64,000 bases of DNA from Nemania diffusa (lineage: Eukaryota; Ascomycota; Sordariomycetes; Xylariales; Xylariaceae). The DNA lies in the NCBI GenBank assembly GCA_038501195.1, contig JBBPUQ010000011.1:2170001-2234000 (forward strand), given 5' to 3'. A program made the translations under genes and the position numbers. Under the pieces are notes generated by a model, which was given only the letters and a program-made list of their open reading frames with translations, was not told the origin of the DNA and did no database searches. How positions within the stretch are numbered: position 1 is the first letter of the stretch; every line of letters starts with the position of its first letter. Of this stretch, positions 11,969 through 26,640 are shown piece by piece.

Positions 11969-14900
11969 ATGAGTCACCGAGCTATAGCCGTACGGTCGAG
12001 GAAGAAGTCTCTTAAGAAGACAGAAGAGGAGGAAACCAAGTCATATCCCTCCGGTTTGTTACACGTCATACTTTACATTATAACTATAAACGCTAACTCC
12101 TTTAAGAATCTTTCCCTGATGCTCTCATTTCGGCGTTGCGTGAGCTAGCAACAGATACGCCTGTCAGCTCATCAAACAGCTCAAATGGAAGCAGCTCACG
12201 AGCATCAAAACGACGCCGTCTGGAGCCGGCTGATTTTGTCCCTATATTAGAGGAAAAGTTCATTATATCCCGACCAACCGGAGTTTGTTCCCCCATAGTC
12301 GGCCAGATAACCTGCAATGATGTTGGCCGTTACTTGAAATTCCGCCTAGATAAGAGGGGCCTTATCATCCGATCCAAAGCGAATGCGCCATGCGATGCTT
12401 TCCAATGCGTCCTATGCCTCCCCCAGAGTTTCTCAGATGCTACCCAGGCGGCGCTAGCAGTATTAGAACACAGCAGAGAAGATAATACCCAGGAGGGTGC
12501 TTTGACAGTACTCACAACTATTTCTCTTGACGAAACCGATGCTATGCACCACATGCATTTTACCTTGAATGTTCACTTCAACACTGCAACATCCACGCTT
12601 CGTAATATTAAACAAAGAGGCCTGAGTCAACACATCCTCAATCTGCTTGGGACAAATGGGCCAAACCAACCCCTCGCCAGCGACAATATTGCTGCTAACA
12701 CATTCTATAAAGTGGCTTTCATGCCGAGTGATGACACCTTCAACGATCTTAGTGCTGTTCCAATCACAGGTCTAGAGACGACGTTATATCCATTCCAGCG
12801 TCGAGCTTTACACTGGCTATTGATGAGGGAACAAGTCAAGTATAGCAGCACTGACCCAGACGGGAGGATGCAGCTTACAGAACATCCCCAGCTACCAACA
12901 TCAGTCCTCCCATTCTCCTTCCACACTCTCAACGATGTCAACCACCAAAAGTTCTATGTGAGCGATCTCTATCACGTTGTGACTCGTGATATTACCCCTT
13001 TTCGAGAGACCGAAAACAGCCTCCGTGGTGGAATTCTTGCAGAGGAAATGGGGCTTGGTAAAACTGTCGAGATTATTTCCCTGATCTTAGCACACAAGCG
13101 TGGCCAGCACCCCCAAACTGAGGTCGATGCATACACAAACCAAGTGGTACAGCCTACAGGTGCAACCTTGATTGTTACTCCTGACACTCTACACGATCAG
13201 TGGCTTTCCGAGTTCAGGAACCATGCTCCTAGTCTCCTTGTCATGAAATATTCCGGCATGAAATTTTGTGTCAATGATAAGAGACAAAAGGCAGTGCAAC
13301 CAGAAGACCTAGTTGGTCGGTTTGTCTCCAAGCTTGCAAGTTGCGACGTCGTTATTACCACTTACAGTGTTCTCCAAACTGAAATCCACTACGCCACAGC
13401 CCCTCCAGAACGCTCGATGCGATACAAAAAACAGCACGAGCGCTACACATCTCCCTTAATAAAAATTGGTTGGTGGCGAATCTGTCTTGATGAAGCACAG
13501 CAGATTGATTCTGGGGTAAGCAGCGCGGCAAGAGTCGCCCGTGTTATCCCTAGAGTCAATGCTTGGGCAGTTACAGGCACTCCAGTCAAAGATGATACCA
13601 ATGATCTTTGGGGCCTACTATTATTTCTCCGCTACGAGCCGTTTGCTTCCTACCAAGTTGTATGGAAAGCATTACTCAAAACCCACCAGACTCTTTTTAG
13701 CGTTCTGTTCAACAGAATCGCAATCCGGCAATCCAAACGCGCTGTTCGTAACGAGTTGAAACTGCCCTCTCAAAAGCGCTATATTTTCAACATGACCTTC
13801 ACAGCAATTGAAGAGCATCATTACCTGTCACAATTTAGAGCGCATATAGCAAGAGCTGGTCTGAACGAGCAAGGCATTCCGTTACATGAGAATTGGGACC
13901 CCAACAGTCCCCTTGTTGTAGATTTCATGAAGAGGGCGCTTACAAGTCTGAGACAGACGATACTTCACCCAGAGCTAGGCTCAGATATCACTAAAGCCGT
14001 GGTTTACAAGACGCTAGCAGAACATCTGGAGACCATGATAGACCACTCGGAGGCCAGTATCAGGTCTCACCAACGAAGTTACTTAATTACAAAACTCAAC
14101 AGAGGTCAATTACTGGAAGGATCCCCTAGGGTTAAAGAAGCGCTGAAGATATGGGAAGAAGTACTAGAAGAGGTCGAGCCGATTATCCTTGAAACCCGTG
14201 AAGAATTACGAAAAGCGTTAGAAAATGCTCGACAAGAGCAGAGCAAGAACATCAGCAGTCCTGGCCGTGAAGAACCATTAGATGAAGAAATCCTTGAGAC
14301 AGCAAAAGTCGGCGAGTGTCGTAGAAAATTGCGATCGTTTCTTGATCTACAACACAGAGTCACATTTTTCATTGCGAGCGCTTTTTTTCAGATCAAGTCC
14401 GATGAAAACTTCACTCAACCAGATTCAGACGAGTTCAGACAGCTTGAGCAGCGCGAGGTTGAGGGCTATGAATTAGCTCAAAGTATTCGGAGAGAGATCT
14501 TACAAGAACCACTTACCAAAGTTTCAAAGCTAATGGGAAAACTTCAAGAACGAGCAAACACTCAGTCTTTTGTCGAGATACCCGAGATTCTAACATCTAA
14601 TTTGCATGGCATAGAAAGTGGGCAAATTGCCGCCGACTTAGAGATGCTTAGTGCATCTCTCAACCAGCAAGCCAATGTTATAGACGAATGGCGAGAACAT
14701 GTCATCCAACTGCTGCTTAAGCCTGTTGTAGACGCAGAGGACGAGAAAGAGATAACTGGCGAGGAATACGAAGATTCTACCAAAGTGCAAGACAATTTAA
14801 TGGTTTACACACTAGCCTTGGGAGCTATCATCGGTGACCGGCATGAGGCCCTTACTGGTTGGATAAACGAACGCATCCGCTATGAGACCACTACCGCTGA

Positions 14901-16373
14901 AGGCTTAGCAAGAGAAGGTGGAGGGCACGCACCTGAAATGTTGCTAGAATTACTCGCAGTGCGACGAAGGGTGAAGCCACTGCCTGCTGGTCATTCTCTC
15001 CGTCAAAGCATTATAGTGTTGAGAGAGCTTTCTACAAAGCTACGTCACGATGCTTCTACAGGTAGTAGCCGAGCTAGGTCGGAACTCCAAATTGTCACCA
15101 CACATCTCAAAGCCACGCAAGATATTCTTACAAATCAGAGTAAGGTTGCTGCAAGTCTCCAGAGAGACCTGGACTCCTTTACTTCTGCTATGAATTCGCG
15201 TGTGGAGTTCTACCGCCAACTACAATCTGTTTCTGACAACGTTGCTCCTTTGGACCCAGAAATTACTGAGAACCTCGATACGTCTTGGAATCGTTACCTT
15301 ATCCAGGAGGCTAATGTGAGAAAGCAATCGGATCATTGTCATTCTAATCGCCGCCATTGTGAGTCCCTCGTTCAAATAAATCCATATATGCGTTAACCAA
15401 ATCGTCGCTAGTGCTTCATATGAGAGAAGAGAGTTCAATTCACGATCCTTGCGCTATTTGCTGTGGTGACGACTTCACATTAGGGGCAGTTACAACGTGC
15501 GGGCACACATTTTGCAAAAGTTGCATTGTACGCTGGGTGAAAGCCAAATATAGATGCCCACTTTGCAAGAAATACCAGACTCCAGCTATGTTAAGTGAAT
15601 TCAATAGAACTCTAACAAGAATAAAGAGACGGCCCCTCGTCCCTGGCTCGCAAAGTTTACAGAAGGGACAGGGAGTATACTCGAACATCCCTGACGAGAA
15701 AAGGCGTGCTATTCAAAGCATCAAGTTACGTGGTCCTTCCTACTCTACCAAAGTCGACACCCTAATCAAACACCTCATTTGGTTGCGAGAAGAAGACCCT
15801 GGCGCGAAATCGATTATCTTTACCCAGTTTCAAAGTTTCTTTGGGTTCCTCGAGCAAGCCCTATCAAGACACGATATTGGTTTTGCGGCTTTTAACCGCG
15901 TGAACAAAAAATCATCCGGAATCCAAAAGTTCAAAGATGACCCTAATATAGAATGTTTGCTTATGGATGCGAAGGCTCATTCTAGCGGCCTCAACTTGGT
16001 CAATGCCAGTCACGTCTTTATCTGTGAACCGCTCCTGAATACAGCTTTGGAGCTTCAGGCAATTGCGCGAGTAGACAGAATCGGCCAAGAACACGAGACG
16101 ACAGTTTGGCTCTATGTCGTCGAAGGTACCGTAGAGGAGAACATCCATGCTCTTTCCGAACGCCGCCGTTTAGCCCATATGGGAGACGGAGGAAAGGGGA
16201 AGTCCAAGGAGATAACCGATGAGGGGGCACAGGCAGCGGCACTGGAAGCGGCCAACTCGCGAGAGCTGGAAGATTCTAGCCTTACCAAATTGATGGGTGC
16301 GTGGGAAGAGGGAGAAATTGTCGACAAGGGTGACCTTTGGGAGTGCCTCTTTGGCCGTGCCGTCCCAGCTTAG
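11969..16373 (+). CDS. IRC20: SNF2-family ATPase with RING finger, Irc20/SHPRH-like
   Basis: Three exons, 11969-12053, 12107-15358 and 15412-16373, join in phase 1 at both introns (53 nt each) and give 1432 residues. In order: a basic N-terminus; SNF2 motif I EEMGLGKTVEIISL near residue 341; motif II LDEAQQID near 490; motif III WAVTGTPVKDD; a long helical insert between the two helicase lobes; a C3HC4 RING (CAICCGDD...CGHTFCKSCI...CPLC) from about residue 1126; and the C-terminal lobe with IIFTQFQSFFGFLEQAL and IARVDRIGQEHE. The order, with the RING inside the split helicase, is that of Irc20/SHPRH, a DNA-dependent ATPase and ubiquitin/SUMO-linked E3 acting in recombination and post-replication repair in the nucleus. 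The first exon is chosen because MSHRAIAVRSRKK splices cleanly onto SFPDALISALREL; there is no in-frame ATG in the second exon before the conserved part. Confidence 0.87.
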
Positions 16374-17104
16374 AGACTAACTTATTTTTAATAACGTGTT
16401 TGTGTGTATTACTGGATGACTAAATAGAAGTTGTGATAAAGATACCACGTTTGTAGCTTAATGGGGTTGCTATCTTATGGAAAACACTCTGATAAATAAT
16501 CTTAAACTTTTGAGGTTCCCTCTATACCTAACAATTGATTGCCAGCCCCTTCCTTACGTACTCACGGAATAAACCCAGCTGCTTTGCGAGGCACCAACAC
16601 CACTCCGAGAAGTAGGTACGATAAACACAACTCGAGTATATGTAGGGCGACTTTGGTGCTGTTATTTATGTTTTTCTGTTCTCTAAATACATTACATAAT
16701 CATCATCATATATTTACGCATATTCCTAATACTAATGCCTCAACGCTGAACAGTGATGCTCGCGAGCACCGGCGATGATAATTCGGTTATCCCAACTGCT
16801 ATCATTATATTTTTCAAGTTTTCCATTATAGAAGGCATCTCCGTATTATATAACTGTTCTATAACACCTCGACGCAGTTGTGTTTAATTGCCTACATTAC
16901 GCCAACTCTACTCGCAAACCGTCCGGTAATGGTAGTATACAGGCTACATTCTATACATGATAGCTACGATAGCATCCTTAACAGTACACTTTACATCACT
17001 ACTAATCATCACTTACCGAGCCGACGAACCAATGCATCTAGGATCAACGTCCCAAGGAAACGAAGGTATTAGGCTTCAACAACTTGTCAGGTGATAAAGT
17101 AACC

Positions 17105-17163
17105 AGACCCTATAGGGTCTTTATATCTATGGATTTGGCTATATACAAGGGACCTTCGGTCCC
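17105..17163. repeat. Two closely spaced palindromes / hairpins
   Basis: AGACCCTATAGGGTCT at 17105-17120 is a perfect 16-bp palindrome. GGGACC-TTC-GGTCCC at 17149-17163 is a perfect 6-bp stem with a 3-base loop, flanked by further CTATAG/CTATAT sequence. Such GC hairpins in AT context resemble those of fungal mitochondrial intergenic DNA, but no mitochondrial gene is seen nearby. Confidence 0.6.
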
Positions 17164-20100
17164 CCTATAGATCTAGAAGGTCAGGAATCAATTGATTTAT
17201 CTATTGAGCCCTATACTACACCCTTCTCCCTAGCTGCTACAGAACTTCTATTCACTCTGTAGCCCCCTCCTCTGACACAACTAGAGTTCGGGAACACTAC
17301 TAGTTCTCCGTTCACCGTATCAGAGACTAGAAGACACTATGCTCTTGTAACATTGTCGAGATGTAAGTGACCGACTTCGCTCGCAGCCTTGCGACGGTGT
17401 CCTTCATCCGCAATCCCTTACAAATCCAGTGTCGTATACGCTCGGCGATGAGTCTAGGAGAAGGGCGCGAGAATTACGCAATAGATCTCCATAGAAGAGA
17501 GGTCTTTTCACGCCGTCTGGCTTGCCAGCTATACACAACGACTCGTCTTTCTCAGTATAGAAGGGCATTATGGTGGCTAGCCGTCCGTGCGAGTTGCTTA
17601 TTTCCTCAACAGAGCGTGAGAAGAACGGCTGGCGCTAACAAAGAAATAGCGGAATAAGCCCCTCAAAGCACCCCTAGTTCTCGTGCGAACACCTCTTTGA
17701 CTGGGAAGCGTAAATTACGGTAGACGGTCGCCTTACGAGGTATATGTACCCTTGCCTTGAAGAGATCGGTTCTTGAGGTGGTTGAGGCCGGAACAGAAAT
17801 ACGGGGTCTTAGAGCCTTGCATCCTGATGATGCACCTTGGTGAGTGGCATCTTCAAAGGCAAACCACGACGCTGCCCTCACCAACGCGGTGTTCTCCGCC
17901 GAGGGTGTCAACCATATTCTGCCCTTGGGATGGCCCCGACACCCTCGGGTCGATCACCTTCTAGATAGTTAATCAACGAAGAAGGCGTCGTTATAGCCGA
18001 GCTCGGGATCGCTAACTTATCAGAGAGTCACTACAGTGGCCGTTTCCTAACTTCTTCGATCTACGAAACAAGCCCCTGGACAAGATACCCCTATATGTAT
18101 GTGCATATACTAAGGACAGGCCAACTCGTATAACCGTTTCGAGGCATCGGATACAGTATCGTAGAGAAGTACGTATTTCCGTTTCCGGTTTGATGGATAA
18201 CTAATCAATTTGCTTCGGTCGACTAACGGAATCTAGTCCCCATTCTTTCCATATGATATTGTATCTTATAAAGTTACAGCCGTGGCTTACTCCTTTGATT
18301 GGTATTCAAAGTACTTAAAACAATCTTGAGTTCGATCTATGAGTCTTGGTAAATAGAACCAAAAGGAAAAGAAAACGTTTATCAAGTCGGAGAGGCATTG
18401 ATTCAACGGCCACTATTGGTTTGGTATTAGGATGTCACAGATGTAGCTGCATAAGTTATAGAGCCTTTTATTTTTTTGTTCCTTAGCCCTCACATCAGTT
18501 TCACAGTATCTAGCTACACGATCACAATCAAGGGCTGTAATATATAATACTGCGCATATACAGGTGTGAGTGCGTGTTTGTATGTGAGTATTTATAAAAT
18601 TGTTGGTTAACTAGCAAATAGAAAAGAAATACACTTGGTTGTTTGGTTTCTTTGGAAGAATTGAACATTGAATAAGTTGTAGTTATACAATTCTATGCTT
18701 AAGATTAATCAACAGCCATGGCGTTACTTTAAACACACTATAGCAATAACACAGCAAAGAACATTTAAATAACGCAAAAAATAAAGGAAATATATTTCTA
18801 TATAACAAAAGAATAAGTTTATTAAATATTTATATAAGCTTAATAGCTTAAAAAATTCTTAATAACAAGCTTATGTTTACGCTTATTGTGGACTTATTTC
18901 TAATAAATTGCAATTTATACAGCGTGTTAACACTAAATATAATATATAGTGCGGTATTGCCGATGTTTTAGTTCCAATTAACACGTAAATAGTTCTAGCC
19001 TGAAAGCAGCTACAGGATTGTTGTAGTGGATGAGAGTCAATGCCTGTACAAAGTGTGTAGTGTAGCAATAAGGTCTTTCTTTGCCTTATTACAATACATA
19101 ATTCTAGCGGATCCCTCAAAAGCACGGCGGCTATTGGGGGAAACGCCTTGTCCGTAGCATATAGGAGTAGAATGACAGGCAACCGGAGAGAAACGCAGGG
19201 GTCATTCGCACGTATACGTAATGCTAAGGTACGATTCTATTCTTGATCGAGAAGACCTGGCTATCCTAGCAGGGGAGCGAAGTTCTGTTCTGATAAGTCT
19301 AGTTGACACTGTTAATTAAGCGGCTGTCAAAGTCCGCTCGGTGTTGCCTGCGCAGTAGATCGTGGCTGCATTCCGCGATTAGTCACCTTGTTCTCGCAGT
19401 CGGCCTCAAGAGGCGTGGATAAATCTAAGCGGCCTACGTAGACATCGGCCCTATGTTTTTGCCATAAAAGCCGCATGTCGGTCCCGGGGCGCTCCATCGA
19501 TGTTGATGGAGTGTGGGTTTCCATAGGCTATGTAACCACACCGAAAGCTGTGCGGTACAGCTGTGTAGCTCGGAAGTGTCTCAAGAATATCCCGTTAACG
19601 GTGGCGTGTAACAAGCAGATGCTACATCGCATGTGATTTGTCGCGTATTAGAATACCTATCTAAACACGACATGCTGTGTTAGGTTGCCATCTTAAGTCG
19701 TAGATAGGGGCGAAGACTTGGCTGCCTATAATAGCATGTGACTCGATGACATGGCACTACGTCCAACTTCTGTAAAAGCGGAAGCTCATAGCTTAGGCCA
19801 CGGAATATCCGGTGAACGGTTGCATTATAATACCCCTTTTAAGAGATATGGGGCGTGTACGTAGGTCTGGCACCGGACGCGGGCTCATTCTCGGTATTTG
19901 AGTTTCCGGCGTTGTGTGTCCCCGGCGATTCTATTTCTGCTCTTCCATGATGACCTCGCATATTGACGTAGGACGAGGCTTCCTCTCTGATCTCCGGGGT
20001 AGATGGTACGGTACATCTCCATGACCGCCCGGTCAGTCAGCCCCTAAACCTGCTCCTGGCGACGATGGAGCCTCGCAAGCTGTATGTAGGTCCTACCGGG

Positions 20101-23100
20101 AGGGGAAACTTTTCTGCTAACACCTTGTCTTGGCCGTTTACGACGGCATGTTTAGCCGCACATATTTATAATTCACTTGCTTGCATGATATAAGGCTAGC
20201 ATACCTGCTTACATGGTTGGATGGTTAGCGAGAGATATTAGATGGCTTCGTTGTTGCTCATCTTCACTCGTGTCATTGTGAGGGGTGCGCAGTGAGGCCG
20301 AGTCCTACATGGAAGCGAGCTGTACGTTTTGCACTTGTAGGTCTTCTTGCTGCGTCACATGCCTGTCATGGGGAGACTTATCTCTAGTTCACGACGGCCT
20401 CCAATTCGGATCTACTAGCTTTCATGACATTTGACTCTCCGTCAGACATGTAATATAATGTCTTGACATAGTCTTGTATGTATCTCCGAATGATAAAGGG
20501 TTTACGACAACACCCTCTCCTTGGAAGCAAGGAAGGGCTACAGTTCTAACCTAGCACTGGCCTTTCTACTCCTGAACATCACCGACAGACTCCTGAGTTT
20601 CACTAGGGCATTGTCTTTACTATCACCTCATAGGTTTAAGTTAAAACTAGCGGCGTTACGGAGCTCGAGTTGAAGGAATCTCGGTGAAAGGGGGTCCTTG
20701 TTGCTTTGTTAATTCTTACGGCTTCTCTACTCCCTTGACGTATCAAGTCCTCTGCGAGTGGCTCCTTATTTCTTGTCTATTACACGAACATGGATGTCTG
20801 CAGGTAAAACATCCGATTTACCCTGCCACACTCAGACCTTGCTGTTGTTGTTCGTATTGAATGTCTTAGGGTTGGATACAACAACTTGATATCCCACCTG
20901 CAGACACGTTTGATGTCGTTACAATACATACCTAGCTTATACGCGTTGGCTGCTGTGCCTCTTGGCACAATAGTAGAATTGGGCGCTTATGTACGTCGAT
21001 GAGCCGATCGGTCGGTAAGCCTTAGCCGGTAAGTGAGGCTTAATGCAGGCGGGCAGCTGTGGTGTGAGCGAGTAATAGTCGGTCTGTTTTGAGACACCGT
21101 AGATGAGGGCCTCGGCCATGGTGCTGTTTACTCCAGGCCCTTGAGGTAGTGTAGCGAGGGCAGAAGACGATGACGATGGGTAATGCAACAGGCGCATCGT
21201 CATGACACTGATCGTCAACTGTTCGGTGATCAATTAGGCGCTTGTCACACGCACACGATACGGCTGCATCTACTCGCGGTATCTATTCTTCCGTCTTGCC
21301 CATGTTCGGTTATTGTAACACCCCGTCTGGCTAACAGCACGGCGCCCACCGTAACCGCGTCGTCTTGCAGTGCTTGTCGCCTGCCTTAGGCTTGTCCTGC
21401 ATGTGCACTATACAAACAGCATCGTCCACTTCCTCATCTGCTTTGGTTGCCTGTCAACAATTATAGATAATAGCTTCATGTTCTATAGCCATGTACATAC
21501 CGTATGGTATGGAGTATTTGTTAGTGGAGCCAGGGGCTCATTCTGGATTCGTCTAACATTACCTATTCCGAACGAAATTATTCGTTCTGATAGGATATGA
21601 GACTGGAGCCCAAAACCCTGTTCTTTCGTTCCTCTCCAATCTTTGCTGAACCTCGATGCTACGCTGGTTAGCTGAGGTGGAGGAACCCTGACTTTCTAGG
21701 GTATGATGGGGCTTCTTGGATGATATGTGTATGCTCACTTACTCACACTCTGTCTGGCCTATCATCTCTGTGTACGTCGTGATGCTTGGCGATTACTGAC
21801 GCTTGGATCTACCAGATGTGCACTCGGACTTTTATTATTATTTGCTTTCGTGCACACCATATGCAGACTCCTATCTTGTGAAATACGATCTGCGTACGTA
21901 ATCATGTAAGAAGTTAGCTAGGGGAGGTCTTCAGATTTGGATTACGAGATTATCTGGGATGTCTGGGTCTCGTCGTCATCTGCTCTAGACAACTCTGCCC
22001 CGTTGCTACGGTATCTCTCATTCTGGTCAATCCAACCCCCACTAGATAGCGGTGTGGATGGTAACGGAGGGAGCGACGAAGGGCGTAATAAGGTGTATGT
22101 ATGTACGGTAAGTCTGGTGATGTGGCGTATGGCATCTCGTCTTGTATCTTGCATTGCATGGCCGCCTGCTTTGCTCGCAGGAATGCAGTACCTGTCTGTC
22201 TGTCTTTTTGTCTGTGTGTACGGTCATGTTCTCACGATGTATTCTCATGTTCGCATGCATGTATGTACAGGTACCTATACGACCTTTCAATCAACTGTGT
22301 TCAGTACTTACTGTGATAATATGACCGGGTTATGTGTAAGCTATAGTTCGAGGGCTTGGGCCTAGAACTTGGCGACTCCGACTCTTACTCTCCAAGACTA
22401 AGATGGTTTGGTCTTGTTACTCCGCGCCAGATGGACATCTGAGATGCGTTCCCCATTCCCATTCTTGCTCGATGTCGTGTGTGGTAGGTACTCCGGAATG
22501 ACGCTCTAATAGTGCATCGTGTATGTACATACCTAACCTAGTGAAATCAATAATGCCTCATGTCCAGCAGGATAGCGCGAGGTAGACGGATATTAATAGA
22601 GTATAGATGCCGCTTTGGGCCGGATTTGCCATTCACTAATACCGTGCGCTAGCCTCTTTTCGACGCCCCTTCGTCGATGAGCCATGTGGTGTGGTGAGCG
22701 AGTGGCTTGGGAGAGAAGCCAAAAAGCAAAAAAGGAAGAAAGGAGAGGGGCATGAGCAGCGTGGCGTGGGTAAAATAGTGCAGGTAGGGTACAGTATGCA
22801 GGACATACTCACACTATTTAGTACAGTTAGTACCTTCTGTACAGTACATACATACTGTACACCCCTGTCTGACACGTGTCGACCAACTCTGACGGGGAGA
22901 AGTAGCAGGGGATCGGCAGGGAGGCAACATGTATGGGGTCTCGCTTTTGGTTAGTGGCAAGACACAGGTACCTCTCTATAGCGGTATCGCTAGACCAATT
23001 AAGCTCATCTACCTAATTCTTTGCTTTAGATACAGAATACCTATATACATACATAGTAGGTACCAACCCATTAGATCGATATGCACGGTATGGTTTATAC

Positions 23101-25684
23101 CTTAGTGTATTATTATTTTCTGTCCTCCTCTTCGCACTCGATCGTCTCCACAACATCGTTTCCATATTCTAACTATACTCATCTACTGACTAATATATAC
23201 AGTTCTAGATGACTATCACATAGCTAGTAAATGGCAGTATAGAAGCAATTATAGCCCTCGACACCATATCTCCTCTCGGGCCGGTACGCTACTACACGTG
23301 TACACCTAGATTAGTCTTCGCTCAGGCTCTCCTCCTCGGGCGGTGCGACCCGAGAGCTTTACCCATCTGATCTCGGGACGACCACAGTGCCTACTAAGGG
23401 CCCTAGGCCTTGCGGTAATGAATGATGACGACGACCAGAACCGTGATGTTGCTTTCTGCCGGAATGGCGTACTACCTGAAGGATTGACTCCGCAGCAAGA
23501 CACACAAAGATAAAGTGATGACGATGGTCGAGGCAAGGACAAGATAGGAAGAAATAGTTGGCACGTTAGATAGTTTCTTGCTCGTATCAGTCGGTGACCG
23601 AATCTAGGAATACAGGAATTCACGGTGCTGTCCCTAGCTGTCGATCACTCGAGCCAGAGGGCGGCGACCCGGTATGCGAAAAGGGTTACATTGCGTCCCC
23701 ATGTCCTGTCCTCAGCCCAACTCCGCCCGCCTCCTCTCGCCCTCTTCTTCCAGCTCCTTTTCAGCTTGTCCGCCTGACCGGCCGACTGATCAACTACCTA
23801 GACTAATTAATTGACTGACTGCTGTATAGATGGCGGCCAGAGAACCCCGTCTCGAACAAACCCACGAGATGGTATCGTAGTAGTAGGAGCAGGTAGTTCG
23901 TCGAGCGGTATGGCCTGGCCTGGCATGGGCATGGTACCGATGCCTAGTACCGATGCCATAGTGCCATACAGAATACTAGTACCGTACCTATCTAGTGGTT
24001 TGTCATGGTGTACAGCATAGCAGTATACGCCGGCGGCATCTGCCGGTGCTACTGTACCATGACAGCATGTCATCGCCCTGTTTTAATTCCCGCGATAACG
24101 GTTTCGTGCGTTTGGGGATTGCCAGAAGCGCGTCAATTTCCTTCTTTCTGGGTCCGAACTACACACGTTTTCGATCTAAATGCGCCTTGGCGGAACTAAG
24201 CGTGCGTGCATGGCTCGCTGCAATGCACCCACACATCAATCGTCTCGAGACGCCATCTACTACCTAAGTACAGTATGTATGCGTACTTATGCGTATGCGC
24301 AGCGTTCAGAATAGGTATGTCTAAATCTGTCAACACCTCATACTCTGGGCATCTGCATGCATCTTCTACTTACCTCCATGCAGTAAGTATATTTACACCT
24401 ATACCTCAGCTATACAGTATCTACCTACATACACGTATTCGTATATATTGGCGCACAGGGCTTATATTTACCGCCCATCTAAGTGTCCAGCTGCGATGCC
24501 GGATGACTCTCTCTGTGTCTTATGTCTTCTCTTTCCCTCTATGGCTGTCTTACACTCCTCTCCATCCTGGCTGGATGCCTCACAGACTGACAAAACTAGT
24601 GCGTAGCGTAGAGAAACCTGAGGTAACGGAAGCTTATTTCTTATTAGATACAGTATCTGGGCAGTGTAGCTGTCTAGCTGCTCATATTGCTTATTATCTC
24701 AATAGCCTTACCTATAATACCACGTTGGGGTAGACAGGTCCATGCATGCATAGGTACCTATGTAGGTAATTAGCTTACCACTTACCACCGGCTCCACGAC
24801 ATTGATAATCGCCGCCTCAACCTACGCTACGCCATATTAACCCTTAAAGAAAGAGAAAAGCAAAAGCCGCGAGGTCCGATTCAGCCGCAAGTATCTTTAG
24901 AGTACGGATAAAGTACGGTGGATAAAGTACGCAGGGTACGAGAGTGCGAGCAACACACTAAACCCCCGGCTCGACAAATGTAGCTGCGTAGCATGGTACC
25001 TACATGACGCAGAAGAACACGCCCAGCGAGGCAACCGTGCGGCGCAGCACCAGCCTCAATTCAATTGTTCCCTCATCTCTCCCTTCCTACTTACATTACT
25101 TACCAAAGGCGACTACCAATACCACGACAACACCACGAAGGGCGCGCGCGCAGGGTATGCACGTTGCGCCCTAATTTACGCCCCGGATGTCCTTTCTACA
25201 CATAATTGCAATTCCTAGACTGGCACTTTGCTGTCATTCTTCCCCACTTAGTTTCCGCGGGGTATTCTTACAAGCGCGTGGGAGGGGAGGTGTGGGAGAG
25301 AAAGGGGGCCAAAAAAATAAAACCACACTACGGCTAACCCTCCCTGCATTTTCGTCTGAACTTCTGCATGGGATGGGATGACAAGTTCCTACGCGATGTA
25401 GAGGGTCGCGGGGGCGTTTGTCCTGAGTATGACTTATCCGTAGTATTATTATCATTATTACATTCTTCTTCCTGGTCTGCTCAATTCATTTTCGTTGTCC
25501 TCCCCCAGGGTGGGGCTTATGATAGGTCGTTGCGTGCGCTATGGAGGGGCTTGAAAAACAAATTGAAATAAGGAGGCGAACGTCGGGTATATTGGCGGTG
25601 AGGCCGTAATCGCAGCCTTATGGTAAGTCGGATAGGAGCTGCCCGTTAGTAGATGAACGATGGGCGGCAGTTCTTGACGAGCGA

Positions 25685-25709
25685 GAAGGGAAGGGAAGGG
25701 AAGGGAAGA
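25685..25709. repeat. Short GGAAG-type tandem repeat
   Basis: Four to five tandem copies of GGGAA/GGAAG lie in a purine-rich stretch. It is an ordinary microsatellite in the gene desert. Confidence 0.6.
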
Positions 25710-26640
25710 AAATTACCTCGTAGGGCTGCATATTCGCCTGGCTTGGCTGCCGCTTCTGCGAGGGCCTTCTTCAGGGACAGGCGAGAAGCATGGAGATGCG
25801 TGTAGATATATCGGTATGCGTCGAAGTGGAGGGGTGTAATGAAGAAGAAAATTTTCCAAAAAAATCAATTTTACAGAAACGGAATACGTTCAATATCATT
25901 GGTCGGTTTATCGGGAGCTGAGGCGCAGAAGGCGATAAATATTGTGTGCGATTGATTGATTCTATATATAAGTCCAAATAGATAATAAAGCAGATCGATA
26001 AAGTCATGGCGAGATCGGCTGGAAGCGTTGAGGCTCCTCAAGCCAAGTCGCGGATTTTAATTTCATTTCCTATTCGTTGCGAAAACGCCCATCGCATGAT
26101 TCTTTCCCATATTCGAACAACAACCAACCACTACTGTACAATGTGAGGCAGGTGTGCCTCTAGTTCGTTCGCCCATCTGCGAATCATAATGAATTCAGCT
26201 AGCCTCCCTAACCCATGCTCTAGTCTGAAGAAGAAAATGACGGGACCAATGAGAGATGGGAAAAGGAAAGGCGGAAAGGAAAGAAAACAAATACAAATAA
26301 GATATAATTGCCATCCCGGCAGTCTAGTTGAGGTAGTATCTAGCGTGAGAAGAAAAAAGAAATAGGGAATAGAAATAAAAGAACAATGCGCGCTGGGGCT
26401 GGAAGCAGCAGCAGCCGCAGGGCAAGACGATAAAGTGACCCGGAAAGTATTATCCAAACTTCATATGCCTCGTTGATATTTCGTAATCAAGCCACAGCTT
26501 ACACAGCCCCTCGTGGACTGTCCTAGCTCGGAGGTAGACAGGTAGCCGGTTTGCTAATGTAGGCGGCTGGCTTGGCTAAGATGAGATTTGAAAGTTAAGA
26601 AAAAGTGGTGTGGTAAAAAGAGGGAGCCATCAATGCTCGC

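Larger units (their letters stand above)
16374..26640. other. 10-kb gene desert
   Basis: I cannot support any gene in this stretch. Frames are short, lack domains and often overlap on both strands. A very AT-rich tract covers about 18560-18890. Between about 17100 and 20760 the texture is that of decayed repeat DNA, with hairpin-forming palindromes at 17105-17120 and 17149-17163. Low-complexity tracts include TCTGTCTGTC near 22194 and (GGAAG)n at 25685-25709. TACCTA/GGTAGG-type motifs recur, for example at 24748-24770. A decayed transposable element, or long non-coding leaders, cannot be excluded. Confidence 0.55.
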
